64,000 nt of DNA, from positions 310,001-374,000 of the forward strand of contig OW028585.1 in the NCBI GenBank assembly GCA_932294295.1, read 5' to 3'. The DNA comes from Alitta virens (lineage: Eukaryota; Annelida; Polychaeta; Phyllodocida; Nereididae). Under the pieces are notes generated by a model. It saw only the letters and a program-made list of their open reading frames with translations. It ran no database searches and was not told the DNA's origin. Below, one piece after another: positions 35,736-47,700 of this stretch (position 1 is the stretch's first letter; every line of letters begins with the position of its first letter). Both the position numbers and the translations under genes were made by a program.

Positions 35736-38700
35736 ATGGCGGATCAGCTGATGTTCAAGATCTTCATCGCTGGTATGTTGATCTTCTAAATAAATAAGTA
35801 AACGTCAATTGCAATTATATCATTGCAACATATCTTCTTCTTTTTCGTTAATATAGGATGGACCAGATTATAATATATCACGAGTACTGAAGTTGAATTT
35901 GTATGGTACTTCGCTTCAAGAGATATATCTAATATTTATATATATACATATTTATTGCATACACCTCCCGAGAAGGTATAAATGTGTAGAATTGAAAATT
36001 AAATACAAATAGAAAATATTATTAGTTAATAAGCATTATATACAGGAGAATAAAACCATAAGATGGATCTTCATTAATAATGATATTCTTTAGAAAAAAT
36101 ATTTGTTTCACCAAATACTTGTCTACCAAAATATTCCATGCTGCAAACAGCCATCAAAATTGCTTTTTTTTTGGAGCATTGGTATTTTATACAGAAAAGA
36201 TATCACATTAAAAGTCACAATTAACTTAAAAATGAAGTTTTCAAATTTTCATAATCAAAATATAACGAGCAATCCAGCACTTTCTAAGTCACTCCAAAAA
36301 TGAACTTTGAAATATCAAATAATGTCATAGATTTCTTGTTATATATATCTTGCAGTTATCTGGTGTTAATAGGACTTAATCTGATAAGTACACTAGACTC
36401 ATGAGGTTGACTCACGATTATTATATATGCGGAAATTTATTGCATAACACACAAGATACGAAATTTGGGCAAAATTATTTCAAATACATCTGTACCATTG
36501 AAATATATCACAATCAGCTTTAAACATGTACACAGTGTATTTTATTGAATAAAGGTCGGTCCCGATTAGAAGCTGGGGTGTAGTAGTGGAAGAAGTAATT
36601 GAAGGCCTTGAATAGTACATGGCCAATTGTGCCACGTGCGTTTTCCATGCGTTTGGATAAATGCATGGAAAACGCATGGTTTTTGCCTCATTATTATTAG
36701 CTAAAAACCAGGCATTTATCCTTCTCATGGAAAACGCACGTGCCAAATTATGATAGGAAACTGCAAAATTACTTACACCTTTGAAACTTGGCACAGATGT
36801 ATAATATATTCAGATAAGTAAAATTAGATATGGAGGCATTTTATTTTTGGGTTACCATGGCAACCAGGAGGGGGGGGGTGCACATAGAGTGCTTGGTTTT
36901 GGGAAATTAATTAGCTGTCTTCATATAATAGTGGATCTTTGATATCAAAATGTAAATTTTATTTTTCTGAAGTTATCCAAAAATTAAGATATTTAAATAT
37001 TCTGTACATTTTCTTAAGAGGAATACTTTTGGTAACCATGGAAACCAGATTGATATTCACGGAGTTGATAATATGTGAACGGTGCCATAAGCCTATCTCG
37101 TATCACTGAAATCTTTCCCATGTCAGTATTCTATAGGTGGGTACAGGTAAGTGGTGTCTGCTTTTGGTTACCATGGCAACCAATTTGGGTAAACAAAAAC
37201 GTGGATTGGGTGCTGCATGAGAAGTAAAGATGACAGCAAAAATTGGCTTTTTCCAGAAGAAATTGACAATACTAGACTAGGATTAAATGGGGCAATTTTG
37301 GTATTAAAGTTCTTCAGTTTTCCGAAGAAAAAAAAAATTCAACCATAGAATAAAAGTTCAAAAATGGTTTCCATGGCAACAATTAAAACCAAATTGATAA
37401 TCCCGTAGTCTTTTTACTAGTAGAGTGCAGCCAGAAAAAAGTTGAGCTTTTTGTTACAATTTCTGTTGGCTTGAAAGTCCTTCTTCCAAACATGCAAGCA
37501 GCTTCGGGTGGGGTGCAAGAAACATTCCAAAATGGAATGTTTTTCAAATAAAATTGCAAGTTTATTTAGACCTTACATTGATAGCTTTCCCTGTATTTCA
37601 GTCATAGAGGCTGAGCCAGGGTTTACACTGTCTCGTCTCAAGAAGGCGCTGAGCCAAAATCTGGCTTTTGAGAAAATATTGTAATCACACATAAAATAAA
37701 AAACTGCCTGCCAGTTTTCCTAGTGTACGCATTCATAACTCAGCTAAGTCAAATCAAGATCTGGGCAAGATATATTGTGAATGTAAAAGAGAAACTTATT
37801 AAATGAAAATCGCTTAGTTTTTTTCTTATTTCTTTCAGCTTGTTTGGCAGTGGCAGCATGGGGGAAGCCCCTGGACCAGATTTACAAAAGTAAGTGACTG
37901 TAATTTCTTGAATATACTATTGTCTGAAAGCTACTAGAACTTAGTCAAGTGTGCCAACTTTACAAACCATGATGTAGGTCATGATGTAGCTCATGATGTG
38001 CCCGGATATAGCTCATGAAGGGTGCCCAGCTCATGATGGGTGCCCAGATATAGCTCATGGTGCCCAGGCCTTGGTTCAAACCCGGGACCTTCTACGGAGC
38101 ATTAACAGCTAGATCGACCTAACCACTACACAACCACCAGCTGTTATTTATGAATTAAGTAATTAAAAGAAAAGGGAAGTGATAAAATACCACTATATAT
38201 CACAATTTAATGAAAGTAAATCAATGTACTTGAAGGCATGCATGTAATTCCAGACAAAGTAATTAAAGGCAAATGTGCGTAATTTATGGTGAATTCAAGT
38301 GACGAATGACTATACATGTAGGTATTGCTTGGAGACAGTTATCTATGTCCTGAATTTCGTAAATCAATAAATGACAAACAGGAGAAGAAAAAAAACAAGC
38401 AAGTGAAGATAATTTATGAGAGGCAGACTCCGAAGCTCTTAACAATACAATTGCCCATTTTTTTACCTCCTCATCAACTGACATGTAACTAAGATTAGGT
38501 TTAACTGTCATAGTTATATGCTAACGACATCTTTGCACTAATAATTCAAACAAAAACACTTGAAATGTTTCCACAGATATATACATTTATAGCGTTACCT
38601 GAAACCGGTTCCATAACAGTAAAACAATTCATAAAATCACTGACACCAGTGCTTCTAAACTTAAAGTTGGTGCATCACCTATAAACCAGTTGTGACAACA

Positions 38701-41700
38701 CCATGTAACTCATACATGCATAGATAGACTACATACCTACCCTCAGTGCTATTTGGTCATATTCTGATGACTAAAGTGCACAGTATTAATTTTATTTTCG
38801 TTTATTTGGGCTTGTCCTCGTGGTCACCAGCCAGTGACTGTTTTGGCTGCTACACTGCACTGGGGGTGGTGGTGGATTAGGGTTTTACGTCCTGTATTTC
38901 TGCACCTGATGGGCTTATTAGGACAGGCAGGGACCATGAAAATGAGATGAAGGATGAAACAGCCATCCAACATAGTCTCGACCGGGAATTGAACCCGGGA
39001 CCCAGTGGTTGAAAGCCCAGCGCGCTACCACTGAGCTGCACTGGGGGTAAACTCTGAGCTACACCAAGCTGCACAGCTGGAGATCCGCCTTTCTCCCTGC
39101 ATGTTTCACTCCTTGTTTGGTTCCTTTCCTTTTCATTGCATTTTAGATCTTCCCATGCTTTGTACCACTAAACAAGTGTTTCTCTCTTGTCAGCAAAATT
39201 AGGTCATGTTGACTTAGAATAGCATCACAGTCATGTGACTGGAGTTCCCCAATTGGGCAGCAGCAGCAGTAGCCCAGTTTGAATAAACCGTCCATGGCTC
39301 AGGAACGGAGTTTTTACAAACCAATTTTCATGATAGTTATTGAAGTATAGCAAAATGTATTTAAAGGGCTGTATATATGACAATGACACTTCTAGCTGTA
39401 TGAGTACTGCAAAAGTGGGTAAAATCAGTGATACACTAACTTTGAAAACCTACTTATTCATGAAGTGTTATTGATATCATAATTTTGGAAATCACAGCAG
39501 AACTTGGAAGTTAAACTGCAGAGGACGTCATTTATATCCAGGATCCCCATTGGCTAAGTAATTCCCTCAACCAATGGGAGTCCTGGATTCACATGAAGTC
39601 CAATGTAGCTTAGTTTTCAAGTCTATGAGTTCTGCTGTAAGTGCCTCAATAATTATTCAGCACCGAGTTCTGCTGTAAGTGCCTCAATAGTTATTCAGCA
39701 CTGAGTTCTGCTGTAAGTGCCTCAATAATTATTCAGCACTGAGTTCTGCTGTAAGTGCCTCAATAGTTATTCAGCACTGAGTTCTGCTGTAAGTGCCTCA
39801 ATAGTTATTCAGCACTGAGTTCTGCTGTAAGTGCCTCAATAGTTATTCAGCACTGAGTTATGCTGTAAGTGTTCATATACTTATTCACCACTGAACAAAA
39901 TGATTTAAATGCATTGTCCAGTCAGTAAATAACAAATAAAGTGGCATAGCAAAGAGTAAATCTCAGAAGTGCAATGTCTATAATTAGTTCAGAGGTGGGG
40001 GACCTAGCCCAGTGGCAGCATACTCAGCTTTCAACCACTGGGTTCAAGGTTCAATTCCTGGTCAAGCTTAAGTTGGATGGCAGTTTCATCCTTTATCTCC
40101 TTGCCCTGATCCCTGTCTGTCCTAATTAGCCTACAAGATGGAGAAATATAGGATTTAAGCCCTAATCCACCTATCACCTCCTCTGCAATTAGCTCACATG
40201 AATCTCTCCCAGATCACATTACAAAATGTTTCAACACAACGTTGGCGTGATGTCGGCAATGTTAATACAATATTGTAACGACAGTAGCCTGTGTGGAAAC
40301 GATGCTGGGCTGATTTGGAATGCTATCTGGGCTACTAAGTACCAACAGTGGATTTAAGACCTGAGCAGAAATAATTTCTGAAACATGCACTACGCAAATT
40401 AATTTTTATTACAAGATGTTTTGCTTCATTTCCACTTGCAGATGAGAAGTATGCTATGTACACCGATGCAGGGTCTGTGGACGAGAACCAACACAGTGTA
40501 TTTGTGGAAGGGAAAAGAGCAATGATCTTCAGAGTGCGTGCTTGTGCGAGTGCTCACTTGAGAATGGCTGCCATATTCAATGTATGTTTTCAATGCTATA
40601 TACAATTAGTTTCATAAAATACAGTAGACTCTAGCTGTCTGTAGCGACCTTTACGTGGCTGTGGTCTACACATGCTAAAGCCAGCTGCTTCTGTCCACTT
40701 CTATAGCTGATAATCGGCTTCATCTCACCAGATAAATATAAACCTTGGTAAATGTAAGAAATTAATCGAATATATCATAAATATGATCCGGTTTTACGTA
40801 GCCAGCTATGGCAGCTTGGTCTAGTTTCAATTTGAAGGGCTGTATTTAATAAAACTAACTGTATGGCACTCACTTGACCGATTATTGGTGAATTTCAGTG
40901 ATTCTGTGTCCAACGAATTATTTGACTTCAAAAGCAGATTAAATTTAGAAGTTTATTTGCACTTAAATTTATTATAATTCTATAATGACAAATTGGCTGA
41001 AAAAATATTAATGTCAGTTCGTTTTCTTTTTATCTGAGTATACACAAGCGATGATAAACCTCAGCTTGGCAGTTTACACTACATCAGAACATGTATGCTT
41101 ATTTCACAGCATGGATCAGTCACGACAGACTTAAGCATAGGAACGCAGGCTAACACAAAGACTGTACTGACATACAAGGGGTCAGGAGAGGAAGTCGCGT
41201 CCGTCGATACTGCTGATATTCTGCATTGCAATGAGATGAGGGCATTCTGGGTCTCCTGGGCTTATGGGTAATCATTATAATTATTATTATGAAACATTCC
41301 ACCATTCACCAATTGGGATGGTCAGTTCACTTGTGCTACAGAGCCAGAATATAATGATAGAATGCATCATGTAACTATAGGGCCAGAAAAAAATAATAGA
41401 ATGCATGATGTAACTACAGGGCCAGAAAATAATAATAGAATGAATGATGTCACTACAGGGTCAAAAAATAATAATAGAATGAATGATGTCACTACCGGGT
41501 CAGAAAATAATTATAGAACGCACTATGCTAATATTTGTGTGTCCAAGGTCACAGGTGAACTGACCAGCTCTACGTAGCTCATTTCTCACAATCTTTCCTC
41601 TCACTTTTAGATACTTCCGTTTCGGTCGCGGCTCGGCCCTTGGAGTAGGAATGGTCCTTGAAGTACAGAAGACAGGAGATTTGGATCACGACGTGACTTC

Positions 41701-44700
41701 GATTAATCTGTACACAGACGCTGGAGTGGCAGGAGTCTGGGAGATTGAAGACGACCAGTGTTAGTACAAATGTACAACTTCTATAACATCATATTTTGGA
41801 CAGGAGCTAAACATTAAAACAAGAAACTCTCGTTAAATCAGAATGATGCCCCACAATGGTTCGCAAGTCTTCTAATAAATTTCAATAAATCAAATGAAAT
41901 TATAATTCTTGTGTGTCCAAAACAAGTATACCAGTTGGGAGTCAGGAGCCTTGTGTCTGAATTAAGGTTTGGTCCAATTTAAATATTAGACATTCTAAAG
42001 AGATCAGTGACAAGACCCGATCATTTACATGGCTAACTCACCTTTGCATCAAAGGTAGCCATACATCTGATAACCAGTCACGTCAGCTTTATATCGGCTC
42101 TATTTCACCTGCATTGAATCGACAACGGGCTGACCTTGCATGCCACCTGGGATTGTAATCATGACCCATAGCAATACAGTTCTGGAATGTACCATATTGG
42201 AGCAAATACTCATTAGAGCAATGAACAACTCCACAAACTAAAATTGTCTTTTTTATTTACTCTTTTCTTTTCTTTGCAGTTGTCAGCCTAGTAGCAACGC
42301 CCATCGTTCGATCTGCGGAACTCCCCTATCCGGCGTACACTTGGCGAACAGTTCAGCACGCTCCTGGACACTTCATGTACTTCACGGTTAAGGCCTGTGA
42401 AGAGGTGTTTATCTACCTGGGAACAGCCTTAGGAGCCAGTGATTACAGTATTCGAATGAACCATGGAGGGCATAATGAGATTTGGAAAGGATCAGAACGA
42501 CTCGCATATGTGAGTTAATCTACAATTATTTAAAAAAAAAAAAATGAGAAAATGGGCATGTTTGACCAACATATTCCTTACTAAGTAAAGTCTTACGTAC
42601 AAATATGTTGACACAATGTTAAGACTATATAATGCAGTAAGTTATCTGGCAACATTATTTTATGCAGTAAAATATGACACTTGCTTCAGAACTTACATTT
42701 AGCACAGATAAACAAAGAAATTAACAGCACAGATAAACAAAGAAATTAACATCCTATAGCCAAAGGCTGAGAGGTCGTAGGCCATATGATCAAGCTGGCA
42801 GGTCATGCGACCCACGATTATTGTAGATTTCAGAAAAATGCCAATCTCGCACATGTGCAAATGGTACCCTTGGAGTTTTTCTTCACGCAAATTCTCAAAC
42901 GGCGAGGCAAATGTCATGATGAGCGTCGTCGATTCACAATTTTGCAGTAAACTTATTTAACATAAGGTTTTATCACGTATATTCAGTTCACAAAAAGACA
43001 AAATAGACCAAATATTAAGAGAGTTACGAATTGGAGAAATTCCTGAGCGTCATGGCCAACATCATGACGAGCGTCGCCGGATTCAAAACTTTTAAAATTG
43101 ATCTTACCAAACAAAAAAGCAGTCCATCGTTTGTTATATTTTATACTGATTCCGTACCAAATATTAAGCGAGATATTCATCTAAGAAGGCAGCAAGGTTG
43201 CCGGTTGGCAGGGATTGTGGATCAAGCAGATTCCGTTGTGGTGCTGCCATAGACGCCCGCGCCTGCGCTTTGTGTTCACTTGTCTTCATTTGCTACTGCA
43301 CTGCGGTCATTTACTGTGCAAAGCAATCAATTTTCTAAATCTGATTCACTCTTCATCTACTTTTCTCAACTTCATATCACCTTGAATTTCTCTCTAGAAC
43401 ACTAATGAGACGGTGACGTGCAACCAACTTCGCACATTCTGGGTAAGCTGGTGGATGGGCTCCATAACTCTAGGACGCGGTGTCATCAAGTACCAGAATG
43501 AAGTGATCAAGTATGATAATTCAGGAGTGGGAAACATCTATGCCCTTGGGTTTGCTGCTGCGCCCAGTGCTAAGGCCACCTTTGATTTCAGCGCAACAAT
43601 AGGTAAGATACAAACATGCATTAATCGATCCTCCATATCTGAAAATAATTATCTAGCACACAATATTAACAGGGAATCGTTCTATATCATGCACATGACC
43701 AGGTTACAAGGAAAGTTGGATATATAACCAGGTTTGTTAGAGTTTTCTTCAGTAACATTATGCGTATATAATTATATGCATTTACATTATCAAAAGTAAT
43801 CTGATGCTTTCCTAGCAAACATTTTTCAGGTTCCTTGAGCAAAATCCAATTGAAAAACCAGGGTATCACAATCACACTCTAAATTACAGCTGAACTCTTA
43901 GAATTCCGGAGTCGCATTGGCTAAGACAGGTCCTCAGCCAATGAGAATCCTGACTTTACATGACATCATCTGTAATTTATTAGTTTCCAAGTCTATGAAA
44001 ACTGTTGTAATCGACTGAAAAGTACTGAGTTTCCAAGTCTATGAAATCTGTTGTAATAGACTGAAAAGTACCGAGTTTCCAAGTCTATGAAATCTGTTGT
44101 AATAGACTGAAAAGTACTGAGTTTCCAAGTCTATGAAATCTGTTGTAATAGACTGAAAAGTACCGAGTTTCCAAGTCTATGAAATCTGTTGTAATAGACT
44201 GAAAATTAGACTGCTTCAGTTTCAAGTTTTTATTGGCTCAGACCACTGAATGTGGTATGGAGCATAAAACAACAAAAAACAATAGCACAAAATATACAGA
44301 TAAGCACACAAGATAGTCTCACGCTGGGAAAGGGAAGTAAGAGAGGAAAAAAGGAGAAAAAAGAAAAAAAGTTATAATAATAAAATAATCTTTCACCGAG
44401 ATCCTAAAAGTATGTAGCATCAGATTATTAATCATATTACCATGACAACAGCACACATTAAAAGGGATGAATATTAAAGACTAACCAGATATTTTTGGAC
44501 ATTCCAGATGAGCTGTACACGTTTGAAACCACAAGTGCAGGAGATGAATATCAGCACTGGTTGCATGTGGCGGAGTCGAGTTTTACCGCATTTGCCGTCG
44601 AGGCATGTCAGAGCGTCAGGGTTGTGTTTTCAGACACTCTTGGAAGCGTTTCAGACAATGCAGTGATTCTGCAACTGAATTGGAATGGAGGTGAAAGTCA

Positions 44701-47700
44701 ATTGATGAAGAAAAATGGCGAGGTACTCGCAAGAAACTCAACCAAAGTCTTGGACTGCGATTATCTCACAATCTTCTGGGCTAGCTTTAGCAACAATGCA
44801 TTCAGGCAAGTCATATAAGCGGGTGTGATAATCAGAAGGAGCGCCTTTCCAGATAGTCTTGTTCTAACCACCAACTGGGTTTTCAAGGCTTTTGTTCGTG
44901 ATAATGAATCGTAACCTTGTTGAAAAGATGCAGATCTATTGCAGATACATATTTATGATATATCAGATACATTTGTTATATTTATCAGGTTTATATTTTT
45001 TTTCAGTAGATAGCTACAGCCAGGAATAGGTCACTACTGTATAGAGTTATTATTATTATTAGTAGTAGTAGTAGTACATTTTGAAAGCATTACAAGTATT
45101 TAAAATAAAACATTATAGTGTGCCATACATAATACAATTAATACATATATAAAATTGAATGCCGACTTGAAATTAACATAAATCTTAAAAGAATTAAAAT
45201 CACAGTAAGGCTTAAAAAAATACAAATAAATAAATAGAATAAAATTAGCAGTTAAAAGTAAAGGTTTAATTGACCATATTTTATGGAACTAACCGTGTGT
45301 AAAGTTTTGGAGAGTAGTGTAAATTATAAAACGATTGTATTCACTGAATACAGATTTGGGACAGCATCAGTGAAGGGCGTTTCAACTTTACTTGGTACAA
45401 CAACAGAATTGGATGCACGGATGACGGGAATCGGCTTCGGCTCCAACGACGCAAGCAAGCCAGCTAGATGGACAGTTGGAACTATAGAACGTGAGTAAAT
45501 TACAGCGCTAAAATAGATATCCTAATTTGATATGAATGTAGCTATCAACAGTTAATTCTTGTGATGATGTGGGGATGCTGGTGGGCCTTAATGGCTTGAA
45601 AGGGATGCCCAGATAGCATTCCAAATCGGTTCGGCACGATGTCGGCGATGTCAAAATGATGTTGTAAAGATGGCGCCGATATATAGAAATGACGCTGGCC
45701 CGATTTGGAATGCTATCTGGGTGTTGACGAAACAAGTCTCAAAACTCATTCTTTACCCTCTAGTATATATTTACCTTAACAACTGTGGTTTCCTGAGACA
45801 AATGCAGGTATTTCGCAAGCTTACTACAGTGTTCTAGTTAATGCAATCGCTGGCTGATGCCAATGGACACAATGAAACTAATGAGTCATTTCCAGTAGCA
45901 TGATTATCTGATTAAGCTCAAGCAGCTGAAGATCAAGCAGCTGAAGGTCAAGCTAATGAAGTAATGCAATAAAATACAGTTAAACTAATATATCCTTCAA
46001 TACAACACACCTTTGACCTTTGACCATTGTAACTTTCATGACAGCCGGACTTCTTCGAATGGTCACAGACAGCAATACAGGAGAGCAATACAAGACGTGG
46101 GCATCTGGAACAAAGAGATATTACAAGGAGTTCAAAATGACCCTTTGTTCTGGCACAGCTACCATCAACCTAACCCCCTGCTTAGGCTGTCAGACGATGG
46201 GTGAGTATATTAACGTTGATAGCCATTGACCTTTCTGGAGATGAATTTGGGTTTAATTTATTTTGTCAGATATGCTTTGAACCAAAAATGTACTGGGAAT
46301 CACATTCACTTGATAAACCTTTTGAATTACATAGGTGTATTTTCTTCAGGTAAAACTAACAAAAAAAAAGCAAGTTTAAAAGTTAGTATTACTGAGTAAT
46401 TCCAGTACTTCCAATAGTTCATTGATTATAGACAAGTAATTCCTATTCATTAATTGTCATACAAGTAATTCCTATAATTTTTACTGTCATAAGAAACAAG
46501 TAATTCCTAGTGATACTCAAGTTGTGAAACACAAGTAATTCTTAGCAACACAACATTGTCAAAAGTAATTCCTAGTAATCATATTGTCACAAACATGTAA
46601 TTCCCAGTAATAAAAGTAATTCACAGTTACCTAGGGTCATTAACAAGTAACTTCTAGTAACCTTATTGTCACAAACAAGTAATTCCTAACAGTAATTCTA
46701 TACCTTGTCATAAACAAGTAATTCCAAGTTATCTTATTGTGATATGAACAAGTAATTCCCAGTAGTTTTATTGACATAAACAAATCCCAGTGTTTTTCCT
46801 TCAGCAAAATTTCTTGATAAAACAAATTGTACATATTTCAGTTGCCAAAGACATTTTTTAGTGCCATCCAAATCTGACACTAAATGCTGTATAGTATTAG
46901 ACATGCCCCCCCCCCCCCCCCTTTTCATATTATTCATCTTTCACTTACAGGTTCGACAGGATCATATCACATTGAAATCTCAGCGTCAGAGGTGAAAATA
47001 ATGCATCGAGAAGGCAGTGACCATAAGGAAATAGACAAATACACTGGAGTAAGTTACGTAATGCATAAGTGTCGGTGACCCAGAGGGGGGTGATAAAACA
47101 TCGAAAAATAAAATTTTCCAAATTTCAAATGGAATCCATCCAGGTTTTGTTAAGACTGAAAAACCATTTTGCAAAAAGGTATATGTCTGTACCTTCATTT
47201 TTGATCCCTCCCAATACCGATTGAATGTTCAGACAATTTGAAAGAATTTTTTAATTTCCTATTTCTAGTCTGGGGCGTAGTAGGTTGTTATGCATGTGAC
47301 TGCATTCTGTTCAAAATAGGCTTCAATTTGAATACAAACATTGTTGCATTTGAACTTTTATTCACATTAAAATAACTCAATTTTGAGACAAAATGAGCCT
47401 GAATGGACATATATATATTGCTAACTTGGTTCCGTCCTTATACAGTCCTGAAATTATTCAGCCACTTAATTGGAATTATGATGTAAACCTGAATATTATA
47501 CTAAAAGCAGTACATGGCTAGAAATGTTTGTTCTGGATCTATACATAACATTGCTAACATTTTATGTGCATAGATTGTTTTTGATTAAGACGATTGTTTT
47601 AACAAACCTGAAATTATTCAGATACCTAAGTATAACATTGTTTACAAACCTCCCCCTATCTAGTTCAGTTCTCATCAATGGTCTTCCCCAGTTGCAATTT

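Noticed and set aside
38990..39048. Possible tRNA gene (good A- and B-boxes on the minus strand)
   Set aside because: The head is joined to a body shared with three other copies; it is a SINE, and the cloverleaf acceptor stem is not evident.
39627..39893. Regular 38 bp direct repeats resembling a CRISPR array
   Set aside because: Units are back to back with no unique spacers, in an animal intron; it is a minisatellite derived from a transposon end.
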